Of a DNA stretch of 64,000 nt, positions 24,296 through 31,914 are shown in pieces; the first letter of the stretch is position 1; every line of letters begins with the position of its first letter. A program made the position numbers and the translations under genes. Origin of the DNA: Nibricoccus aquaticus (GTDB taxonomy: Bacteria; Verrucomicrobiota; Verrucomicrobiia; Opitutales; Opitutaceae); contig NZ_CP023344.1 of NCBI RefSeq assembly GCF_002310495.1, forward strand, positions 3,675,501 through 3,739,500. The letters run 5' to 3'. Under the pieces are notes generated by a model. The model did no database searches and was not told the DNA's origin. It worked only from the letters and a program-made list of their open reading frames with translations.

Positions 24296-25960
24296 TTACT
24301 TCGCGAGTGCGCGGTTCAGCGCGCTCACGATGGCTTTGATCGACGCCAACTCGATGTTGGTGTCGATGCCGGCGCCGAAGAGCGTCTGGCCGCGGTCGGT
24401 CTTGATCTGGATGTAGGACACGGCACGTGCCTCCGCGCCTTTGCCGAGCGAGTGTTCGGAGTAACTGAGGACTTCGAATTTCGGCAGCACAGTCGTGCCG
24501 AGCGCGCGTACGAAGGCATCGATCGGGCCGTTGCCGGAGGCGGTGAGTGCGTGGCGTTTGCCGTTGAGGGTTATCGAGGCTTCGCACGTCACGGCGCTGT
24601 CGCGCTCGGTGGTCTTGAAGTGCTCCAAGGTCACAGGCTCGCGGCGCTCGATGTACTCGCGGAGAAACGCGGCGTGGATGTCTTCCGTGGTGAGCTCGGT
24701 GCCTTTGGCGTCGGCAAGATCGTTCACGATGCGGCCGATCTCCTTGTGCATGAGCTTGGGCAACTGGAAGCCGTAGTCGTTCTCAAGGATGTACGCGACG
24801 CCGCCTTTGCCGGACTGCGAGTTGATGCGGATGATCGCCTTGTAGCTGCGACCGACGTCGGCGGGATCGACGGGAATGTAGAGCACATCCCATGGGCGGC
24901 CGGGTTTCTGGTGCGCCCAGGATTTCTTGATGGCGTCCTGGTGCGAGCCGCTGAAGGCGGTGAAGGCGAGTTCGCCGGCGTAGGGCTGGCGAGCGGGCAC
25001 TTCCATGCGCGTGCAGCGTTCGTAGACATCGCGGATGTGATTCAAGTCGCCGAAATCCAGGCCGGTTTCGATGCCGTAGGTGTAGATGTTCAGCGCGGTG
25101 GTGACGATATCCAGATTGCCGGTACGCTCACCGACGCCGAAGAGCGTGCCTTCGACGCGGTCGGCTCCGGCTAGCAACGCCAGTTCGGTCGCGGCGATAC
25201 CGGTGCCGCGGTCGTTGTGCGTGTGGAGCGAAATGGTCGTGCTGCTGCGGCGCGTGAGATGCGTGCACATCCACTCGATCTGGTCGGCGTGCACGTTGGG
25301 CGTGCCGTACTCGACCGTGGCGGGGAGGTTGAGGATGATTTTGTTTTCCGGCGTCGGTTGCCACACGTCGGTGACGCGCTCGCAGATCTCCAAGGCGAAA
25401 TCCAACTCGGTGCTCGTGAAACTCTCGGGCGAATATTCCAGACGCACGCGTGTGCCCTCGGCGACGAGTGGCTGCATCTTTTCCTTGAGGAAGGAAACAC
25501 CGTGCGTGGCGATGCGGATGATGTCGTCGCGCGAAGCGTTGAACACATACTCGCGCTGCTTTGGCGACGTGGAGTTGTAGAGATGGAAGATGATGCTCTT
25601 CGCGCCGCGCAAGGCTTCGAGGGAGCGTGTGATCAAGTCCTCGCGGCACTGGCAGAGGATCTGGATGGAGACGCCGGCCGGGATGCGGTTTTCCTCGATG
25701 AGGCGGCGGCAGAAATCGAATTCGATCTGCGACGCAGAGGGGAAGCCGACCTCGATTTCCTTGAAGCCGATTTTTACCAACAGGTCGAAGTACTCCAATT
25801 TTTCTTCGACGCTCATGGGCTGGGCGAGGGCTTGGTTGCCATCGCGGAGATCGACGCTGCACCAGATCGGAGCGCGCGTGAGCGTGCGGCTGGGCCACTG
25901 GCGATTAGGCAAATCGACGGGCGGGAAGGGCCGGTATTTGGAAACGGGGGAAGGTTGCAT
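24296..25960 (-). CDS. leuA: 2-isopropylmalate synthase
   Basis: Condenses acetyl-CoA with 2-ketoisovalerate, first committed step of leucine synthesis; 554 aa, the longer LeuA form. The signature is APIWCSVDLRDGNQALAQPM (metal-binding Asp in LRDGNQ). The catalytic HTHNDRGTGIAATELALL is about residue 255, with GNLDIVTTALN further on. The C-terminal regulatory domain that binds leucine is visible (VTCEASITLNGKRHALTASG, FGAGIDTNIELASIKAIVSA). It is monocistronic; its 5' region holds a candidate attenuator (26010-26138). Confidence 0.96.
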   Translation of the reverse strand: MQPSPVSKYRPFPPVDLPNRQWPSRTLTRAPIWCSVDLRDGNQALAQPMSVEEKLEYFDLLVKIGFKEIEVGFPSASQIEFDFCRRLIEENRIPAGVSIQILCQCREDLITRSLEALRGAKSIIFHLYNSTSPKQREYVFNASRDDIIRIATHGVSFLKEKMQPLVAEGTRVRLEYSPESFTSTELDFALEICERVTDVWQPTPENKIILNLPATVEYGTPNVHADQIEWMCTHLTRRSSTTISLHTHNDRGTGIAATELALLAGADRVEGTLFGVGERTGNLDIVTTALNIYTYGIETGLDFGDLNHIRDVYERCTRMEVPARQPYAGELAFTAFSGSHQDAIKKSWAHQKPGRPWDVLYIPVDPADVGRSYKAIIRINSQSGKGGVAYILENDYGFQLPKLMHKEIGRIVNDLADAKGTELTTEDIHAAFLREYIERREPVTLEHFKTTERDSAVTCEASITLNGKRHALTASGNGPIDAFVRALGTTVLPKFEVLSYSEHSLGKGAEARAVSYIQIKTDRGQTLFGAGIDTNIELASIKAIVSALNRALAK

Positions 25961-26009
25961 GACGAAACGAGAAAAGAATTAACGATGCGGGAATGGACTG
26001 ACCAACGAT

Positions 26010-26040
26010 AAAAACGCCTCTGGCCGCAGAGGGGCGGCGG
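26010..26040 (-). terminator. Terminator-like hairpin in the leuA leader
   Basis: On the minus strand GCCCCTCTG pairs with CAGAGGC, then GTTTTTA, giving a stem of at least 6 bp plus a U run about 50 nt before the leuA start. Because it is upstream of the gene, it may be the terminator arm of an attenuator. Confidence 0.5.
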
Positions 26041-26061
26041 GCGAACTCAGGCAACGGATGG

Positions 26062-26102
26062 ACGCACAGATCAGCCTTTCACGGCCTTCTCGGATCGTGC
26101 GT
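26062..26102 (-). promoter_or_regulatory. Stem-loop between the leader ORF and the leuA terminator hairpin
   Basis: ACGCAC-A-GATC (26062-26072) pairs with GATCGTGCGT (26093-26102) with one bulged A. On the minus strand it starts right after the stop of the 11-codon ORF at 26103-26138 and precedes the terminator-like hairpin. Confidence 0.45.
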
Positions 26103-26138
26103 CTAGGTAAGTCGAAGCGCCTGGGCGATGTGTCGCAT
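26103..26138 (-). CDS. Possible leuA leader peptide
   Basis: An 11-codon ORF, MRHIAQALRLT, with two leucines coded CTT within three codons (CTT CGA CTT), an unusual codon choice in this GC-rich genome. No clear Shine-Dalgarno sequence is seen. The role as a leucine sensor is inferred only from place and composition. Confidence 0.35.
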   Translation of the reverse strand: MRHIAQALRLT

Positions 26139-26233
26139 GTAACTGCAGTAGGTAACGGCACGAGCGCGGGCGGAGTCAAGGGGCGGCTTGATAAGGAAAA
26201 ATGAGAAGCGTGATTTTCCCGCGTGGAGCCGGC

Positions 26234-26273
26234 AAAAAAAAGCAAACGCCGCGCTCACAAGGGCGCGGCGTTT
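26234..26273 (-). terminator. Intrinsic terminator after the His-rich secreted protein gene
   Basis: AAACGCCGCGC (26244-26254) and GCGCGGCGTTT (26263-26273) form an 11-bp stem; read on the minus strand it is followed by an eight-T run interrupted by GC (26234-26241). Confidence 0.9.
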
Positions 26274-26320
26274 GGAGGCAGAGGACTGCGGGCTGGAAGG
26301 CGGGCCACGCCTTACTGATG

Positions 26321-26809
26321 TCAGCGTGTGAGTGAAGAGGCTTGTTCGCCGTAAATCTGCTGAAGCTGCGCGGACGAGCGCGCGTCGTTCAACGTGTCGG
26401 GTACGGTGATGACCGACGGACGGGAACGGTACCATGGATGAGTTTTCCAACCGCCGCCGGGAGTCCAGCTTGGCGCATAGGTGGAAGTGCGGGGAGCTTT
26501 CGGAGCGCGTTCCTGAACGACGACAGTACGTTCTTCGACCGAGTAGGCGGGAGACGAATAGTCTGACGCAAAATAGGCGGGGTGGAAAATGGAGCTGTAG
26601 CCAAGCCCGAGGTAACCGTGGTTGTAGTAATTGCTGTGACCAAATCCTCGGTGGTGACCGAAGCTGTGATGATGGTGGCCGTGATCACGATGATGGCCGT
26701 GGTGACCGCCGACTCCGATAGTGAATCCGCCGTGGTAGCTGCGAATGTCGGCGAAGGCGGAACTGGTTAGCAAAGTGGCGGCGGCGAAAAGAGGGAGGAG
26801 GTGTTTCAT
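26321..26809 (-). CDS. Small secreted histidine-rich protein
   Basis: 162 aa from the ATG at 26809 (MKHLLPLFAAATLLTSSAFA, signal peptide cut after AFA). The mature N-terminus holds a striking His cluster (HHGHHRDHGHHHHSFGHH, about residues 36-53), then Tyr/Gly-rich sequence and a polar C-terminus. Histidine clusters like this suggest divalent-metal binding in the periplasm, but I know no family. It is monocistronic with a strong terminator. Confidence 0.75.
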   Translation of the reverse strand: MKHLLPLFAAATLLTSSAFADIRSYHGGFTIGVGGHHGHHRDHGHHHHSFGHHRGFGHSNYYNHGYLGLGYSSIFHPAYFASDYSSPAYSVEERTVVVQERAPKAPRTSTYAPSWTPGGGWKTHPWYRSRPSVITVPDTLNDARSSAQLQQIYGEQASSLTR

Positions 26810-27042
26810 GGGGAAAGGGACTGGGGTTTTAAGTGCGGCCAACGTAGCGCGGACTGCTCCGAGTGCAACACGGCTCATCGGGCGAGTGGCGCTGGCTGGC
26901 GGCCAACATTTTGAAGTGCGCGACGTTTAAGGGGATGAACGGGCAGAGCCTAGGAGAAGAAATGTTCGCGCTGAGAGCATGATGGGCGCGTGGAGTCAGG
27001 GCCTTGCGCTCGCACGCGAGAACGGACCACCTTTTGCCCATC

Positions 27043-27402
27043 ATGCGCCTGCCTGCACTTCGCCAGTTCGCGCTTTCCCTTCCTCAGACCACCTGGGTCA
27101 AGCAGTGGGGCGAGTGCCTCGTTTATAAAGTCGCGGGCAAAATGTTTCTGATCATCGCGCTCGATGGCGAAACGATCGACGGGGTCGTCTTCAAGTGCAC
27201 GCCGGAGGAATTCGACGATCTCACGGACATCGATGGCATCACGCAGGCGCCTTATTGCGCGAAGCGGCACTGGGTGCGGGTCGGTGATCTCGCGGCGTTG
27301 TCTGCGGCGGAGTTGGAACGTCGCATCCGACGGAGTTACGATCTGGTTGTGGCTAAGCTGCCGAAGAAAACGCGGGCGACGCTCGACGTGACGAAGATCT
27401 AG
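27043..27402 (+). CDS. MmcQ/YjbR-family protein
   Basis: 119-aa protein of the MmcQ/YjbR group (CyaY-like fold). MRLPALRQFALSLPQTTWVK, FLIIALDGETIDGVVFKC and PYCAKRHWVRVGDLAALSAA match the family pattern, including the W of the HWV motif. Annotated as DNA-binding in places, but function is not established. The ATG at 27043 was chosen; the frame is open 13 codons upstream. Confidence 0.88.
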   Translation: MRLPALRQFALSLPQTTWVKQWGECLVYKVAGKMFLIIALDGETIDGVVFKCTPEEFDDLTDIDGITQAPYCAKRHWVRVGDLAALSAAELERRIRRSYDLVVAKLPKKTRATLDVTKI

Positions 27403-27566
27403 CCGTCGCAGCATCCTGCCTGTGGCAAACGGTCATGCTAAATTCGTGAATGCCTTCGCCGACTGCGCGTGGGCGTTTGAATGACGATTGTTAGCGTGCG
27501 TTATCCTTTCCGAATAGAGCGGCTGGCCACTTGCGCGGGCGATTACTCACCTTAGCCTACGTCATC

Positions 27567-28864
27567 ATGGATGACCTCGTCGCTGCGCGCGCCACCATGG
27601 GTTTCTCATTGGGATTCCATATCGTTTTTGCGGCGATCGGCATGACGATGCCGTTTCTGATGTCGGCGGCACATTACCGGTATCTGAAGAAGAAAGATCC
27701 CGTTTACCTCGAGCTGACGAAGATGTGGATGAAGGGAGTCGCGATCCTCTTCGCGGTCGGCGCGGTCTCGGGCACGGTGCTTTCTTTCGAGCTCGGGCTG
27801 CTCTGGCCTGGTTTTATGCGGCACGCGGGCGCAATCATCGGCATGCCGTTTTCCTGGGAGGGCACGGCGTTCTTCATCGAGGCGATTGCGATCGGCCTGT
27901 TTCTCTACGGATGGAAACGCATGCATCCGTGGGTGCATTGGGCAACGGGTCTTGTGGTCGGCATCTCGGGTTTTGCTTCCGGCATCTTTGTCGTCGCCGC
28001 CAATTCTTGGATGAATTCTCCCACGGCTTCGACTGGGTCGATGGTGCGGCGCAGAATGTCGATCCGGTCGCCGCCATGTTTAATCGCGCGTGGCTGCATC
28101 AAAGTCTGCACATGCAGATCGGCGCGCTTCAGGCCGTGGGTCTAGCCGTCGCGGGAATCCATGCGTGGCTTTTTCTGCGCGGTCGTGCGCCGGACCTGAA
28201 CATGAAGGCGCTCAAGATCGCGATGATCTTCGGTGCGACGGCTTCGTTGCTGCAGCCATTCGTCGGACACTTCGCCGGTGAACGCGTTGCCGAGTTCCAG
28301 CCTGCCAAGCTAGCCGCAATCGAGGGACATTTCAAAACCGGTCCACGCGCGCCGCTGACCCTTGGCGGAATTCCCGATGCCGACACGCAGACGATGAAAT
28401 GGGGCCTGCAAATTCCCGGAGCGCTCAGCCTGCTCGCACATCGCGACATCAACGCCGAGGTCATCGGGCTCGATAAATTTCCGCGCGACGAGTGGCCGCC
28501 GCTCGTGATCACGCACATCGCGTTTCAAGTGATGGTCGGGATCGGCTCGCTGCTCGCGTTGCTCAGTCTGCTCTACTTTTGGTTTCTCCGTCGTGCCGCG
28601 TTTCCGCGCTGGTTGTTGTGGTTGCTCGTGCTCTGCGCGCCACTCGGCATGATTGCCATCGAAGCGGGCTGGATCGTCACGGAGGTCGGGCGCCAGCCGT
28701 GGATTATTTATGGCATCATGCGAACGAAAGACGCGGTCACTCCGGTGCCGGGAATGGTCTATCACTTTTATCTCTTCCTCGTGCTCTATCTCGGACTGGC
28801 CGCGGCGACGGTCTGGTTGTTGAGCCGTCAGATTCACACGGTGCAGAAAAAATTCGGAGGCTGA
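27567..28864 (+). pseudogene. cydA: Cytochrome bd-type quinol oxidase subunit I, frameshifted
   Basis: Subunit I of the bd/cyanide-insensitive oxidase family, which reduces oxygen with quinol at the cytoplasmic membrane. The reading starts MDDLVAARATMGFSLGFHIV in frame 3 and runs to NSWMNSPTAS, then the homology continues in another frame as HGFDWVDGAAQNVDPVAAMF. One missing base at about 28024-28027 explains it: adding one G (ACGG to ACGGG) restores NSPTGFDWVDG, the conserved sequence. The restored product would be about 432 aa with heme ligands in FSLGFHIVF and SLHMQIGAL and the quinol-loop region GWIVTEVGRQPWIIYG. The restored length fits the short-Q-loop (CioA) group. Either a real mutation or a sequencing error. 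Confidence 0.85.
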
Positions 28865-28865
28865 G

Positions 28866-29909
28866 ATGATCGACATCCTCGTCTTTTTCATCGGCGCTTC
28901 GCTTCTGCTCTACGTGGTGTTGGGCGGTTCCGACTTCGGCGCGGGCATCCTCGAACTGTTACCGGCCGGGCGACTGCGCGGAAAACAAAAGGACGTCATC
29001 AATCACGCGATGGGCCCGGTGTGGGAGGCCAATCACATGTGGCTCATTCTGATCGTCGTGATCCTCTTCATGGGATTTCCCGTGATCTTCACGACACTGA
29101 TGGTCGCGCTGCATTTGCCGATGCTCGCGCTGCTGGTCGGCATTGTGGTGCGTGGCACCGCGTTCACCTTTCGTCACTACGATGCGATCCAGGAGAAGAA
29201 ATCCCAGCGCACCTACACGTGGCTGTTTGGACTCTCGAGTCTCTGGACGGCTTTCTGGTTGGGGATCATCGCGGCCAGCCTCAATCGCGGAACGATCGAT
29301 CCGGATGCCACTGAATTCTGGCGCGCCTACATCGCTCCGTGGTGGGGTGCCTATCCGCTGAGCGTTGGCGCGTTTGTCGCCTGCATCTACGCGTTTCTCG
29401 CGAGCATCTATCTCATCGGCGAAACGGACGACGTGGAGTTGAAACGCCGCTTTCACCGCTTCGGCGCATATTTTAACGGTCTCGTCATTCTGATGGGTGG
29501 AGTCGTTTTCGCCGCATCGCTCGGTGAACACGAAAGTCTCGCCACGGCGTTTCTCCGCAGTCCGCTCAATCTCGCGGTCGTGGCGCTGGCCACCGGGCTA
29601 TTCGTCGCGCTGTGGTTCTTCGTCACCAAGCATCGCGTGATGCTCACGCGGGTTGTCGCCTCCGGACAAGTCGCGCTGATTCTGATCGGCTGGTGCCTGC
29701 TCTACGCGCCCAACGCCGTGCTCACCACGCGTGGCCCGCTCAGTTTCTACACCGAGGCCGCGCCACTGGCGACGCTGCGCCAGCTCGTCATCGCGTTGCT
29801 GGTCGGCAGCGTGTTTATCTTCCCGAGTCTGTTTTTCCTGCTGCGCGTGTTCAAATTGTCCGGCTCACGAGACGCCACGGACGAACACGCGGAAAATTCG
29901 CGCGACTGA
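28866..29909 (+). CDS. cydB: Cytochrome bd-type quinol oxidase subunit II
   Basis: Multi-pass membrane subunit, 347 aa, intact. MIDILVFFIGASLLLYVVLGG, SDFGAGILELLP, GPVWEANHMWLILIVVILFM (the family motif near residue 50) and FWLGIIAASLN, WWGAYPLSVGAFVACIYAFL are typical. The start is 1 bp after the cydA stop, so the two are one operon. That this gene is undamaged suggests the cydA frameshift is recent or an artefact. Confidence 0.95.
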   Translation: MIDILVFFIGASLLLYVVLGGSDFGAGILELLPAGRLRGKQKDVINHAMGPVWEANHMWLILIVVILFMGFPVIFTTLMVALHLPMLALLVGIVVRGTAFTFRHYDAIQEKKSQRTYTWLFGLSSLWTAFWLGIIAASLNRGTIDPDATEFWRAYIAPWWGAYPLSVGAFVACIYAFLASIYLIGETDDVELKRRFHRFGAYFNGLVILMGGVVFAASLGEHESLATAFLRSPLNLAVVALATGLFVALWFFVTKHRVMLTRVVASGQVALILIGWCLLYAPNAVLTTRGPLSFYTEAAPLATLRQLVIALLVGSVFIFPSLFFLLRVFKLSGSRDATDEHAENSRD

Positions 29910-29918
29910 CGCGATCGC

Positions 29919-30539
29919 TTACTTTTTCGCAGTCTGCTCGCGGTATTTCCAGTTGTGCGGCTTTCCTTCGGCGAGCCACTCGATCGTTGTGGCGATGCGT
30001 TTCTCGCGGGTCGCGGGCTGTTTGGCGTCGGCGATCCAGTCGAGATATGCGCGGCGGTGACTCGGTGCGAAGGCTTTGAACGTCGCCGCGGCTTTCGCGT
30101 TGGCGGCGAGCGCTTTCTTCAAATCCGCGGGCACGGGCAATTCCTTGCCGGGTTTTGGGGCGCGCTTTTTCGCAGAGGCGGGCGCATCGCGTTGCTCCAC
30201 GGCTGCACGGACGCAGGTGAGCAGGACCGAGTCTTTGGGCAGGTCGGCCAGCGACGTGATCTTCCCGAACTGGCCCATGCCTGCGCCTGCCGTATTCGTT
30301 TTCTCGAGCCACTGGCTGACGTCGATGTCGCGCCAGAAGAACAGCGAGGCGTGCGCCTTGAACGCCGCGAATCCGCAGAGCAGCCCGTGGTAGTCGAAGA
30401 AGGGGCAGCTCCACTTGATGGTTTCCACCGCGTCCGGACAGCCTTGGTGAATCAACTTCCGCAGGTGCTTCAAAACCGGCCGGGCGAAGGGCTCCGCCTC
30501 TGCGATGTACGCATCAACACGTGGGTCTTTGGTGGGCAT
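29919..30539 (-). CDS. DUF1801/YdeI-like protein
   Basis: About 206 aa, start taken at the ATG at 30539. The N-terminal part (AEPFARPVLKHLRKLIHQGC, ETIKWSCPFFDYHGLLCGFA, HASLFFWRD) is the DUF1801 fold. The C-terminal segment (LPVPADLKKALAANAKAAAT, FKAFAPSHRRAYLDWI, ATREKRIATTIEWLAEG) is the YdeI/OmpD-associated motif. Function unknown. It converges on cydB with 9 bp between stops. Confidence 0.85.
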   Translation of the reverse strand: MPTKDPRVDAYIAEAEPFARPVLKHLRKLIHQGCPDAVETIKWSCPFFDYHGLLCGFAAFKAHASLFFWRDIDVSQWLEKTNTAGAGMGQFGKITSLADLPKDSVLLTCVRAAVEQRDAPASAKKRAPKPGKELPVPADLKKALAANAKAAATFKAFAPSHRRAYLDWIADAKQPATREKRIATTIEWLAEGKPHNWKYREQTAKK

Positions 30540-30564
30540 GGGTGGGTGAAAGACGCTGGTTGTA

Positions 30565-31002
30565 CTATTCAACCGCTTGCAACCAACTCTGCGGGATCAC
30601 GACATCGAATCCGTCATCCATTCTTTCTACACGGAATGTTGGTTCTGGCGTCAAAGCTTCGAGCGAAATAACAAATCCTTCGCGCCCGGCGTGCTCACCT
30701 TGGATGAACCGGACGTGCTGGTTAAGTGTCAGCGTGATGCCATCGATATGATCTCCGGACCAGAACCGGTCATTCGGGTGCTCTTCTTTTGGCCTGCTTG
30801 GCGGTAGGGGGCGGTGATCGTAGTTACTCAAGCCTCTGATCAGATCTTCATCCCCGAGGGAAAAAAGCTCCGGACATTCGACCGAACGTCCGCTCTGAGA
30901 AGCGGCGGTCACGATGAGCTGAGCCAACCGCAAGTCGGGGTTTCGTTTCCAAACGTTGTGAATAGCCGCAAGCACTGCCGGAATTCTTGCTGAGTCACGC
31001 AT
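30565..31002 (-). CDS. Hypothetical protein with DUF1040-like N-terminus and KOW-like segment
   Basis: 145 aa. The N-terminal RIPAVLAAIHNVWKRNPDLR and the following LAQLIVTAA resemble the small DUF1040/YihD-like helical domain. A basic/proline-rich linker leads to VRFIQGEHAGREGFVISLEA, which resembles the KOW motif of NusG/L24-type proteins that contact RNA or the ribosome. No known function for the combination. Its stop is 26 bp before the DUF1801 gene start on the same strand. Confidence 0.6.
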   Translation of the reverse strand: MRDSARIPAVLAAIHNVWKRNPDLRLAQLIVTAASQSGRSVECPELFSLGDEDLIRGLSNYDHRPLPPSRPKEEHPNDRFWSGDHIDGITLTLNQHVRFIQGEHAGREGFVISLEALTPEPTFRVERMDDGFDVVIPQSWLQAVE

Positions 31003-31143
31003 AGGTTTCCTCCAGACATGTTGATAAGAGGTTCACAGATCAATCTCGGGTCAGGAAATGCCACAGCTTGCTGATGTTTCACGCTCCGCTACGTGGGTAT
31101 CGTCCATTCCGACTTCCCTCCGCGCGCCTTGGCACATTGAGCA

Positions 31144-31797
31144 TCAACTCGTCTTCATCGACTTGATGAACTCGTCGGCTTCGCGGATGGATTTTTCCAT
31201 GTCTTCGATCAGGCGGGAGACGTCGCCCTGAAGATTGCTCGCGGTGGAGGTCAGACCGGCGATGGCTTGGGCGTTCAAGTTGTGTTTGAGGAAGAGGACT
31301 TGGTCGCGGAATTTGCCGAGGATGGGGTCCATGCGGTCGGCGGCGGCGCGCATGGTGCGCATGAGGTCGTTGTAGCGGCGTTTGGTTTCGTCGAGTTGAC
31401 GCTGGCTCTGGTCTCGGAGGCTGCGGTCGGAGTAGGCGCTGAGTTCTTTTTTCCACTCGGAGAAAAGGGCGTCGGAGACATCGGAGACGGCGGCGATGCG
31501 TTCGCGGACTTCGGTGGCGCGGGCTTCGCTGCGTTTGAAGTCGTCGTTCAGCTGATCGTATTTGGCTTTCAGGCTGCCGCCTTCGACTTTCGTGACGGCG
31601 ATGAATTTCTCCAAGGCGCTGGCGAATTGTTCCTTGGCTTCCTGCTGTGATTCACGGGCGTTGCCGACGCGGTCGACGAGGATGTCGCGTTTGGCCACGC
31701 CGATTTTTTCCATGGCGCCGTAGTAGGCACTGGAGCAGCCGCTGAGTAGCGCGATTGCGAGGGAGGCCGCGAAAAGAGGGGCACGAAGGATCTTCAT
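31144..31797 (-). CDS. DUF2959-family lipoprotein
   Basis: 217-aa predicted lipoprotein, start at ATG 31797: MKILRAPLFAASLAIALLSG then a lipobox Cys in LSGCSSAYYGAMEKIGVAKR. The DUF2959 core is coiled-coil-like (EQFASALEKFIAVTKVEGGS, LKAKYDQLNDDFKRSEARAT, ELSAYSDRSLRDQSQRQLDE). The family's function is not known; periplasmic envelope role is inferred. It is followed by a possible operon break before the KOW-like gene (141 bp). Confidence 0.85.
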   Translation of the reverse strand: MKILRAPLFAASLAIALLSGCSSAYYGAMEKIGVAKRDILVDRVGNARESQQEAKEQFASALEKFIAVTKVEGGSLKAKYDQLNDDFKRSEARATEVRERIAAVSDVSDALFSEWKKELSAYSDRSLRDQSQRQLDETKRRYNDLMRTMRAAADRMDPILGKFRDQVLFLKHNLNAQAIAGLTSTASNLQGDVSRLIEDMEKSIREADEFIKSMKTS

Positions 31798-31914
31798 ACG
31801 AGGCGCAACGTGTGGCGGTTGGAGCGTTCGGCAAGCGGCGGCGCGACGTAACTTCTCCGGTGCGGGCATCGGTGAGCGTGCCGACTCAACCTTGAAGGTG
31901 TGGACGTGAGTGAG

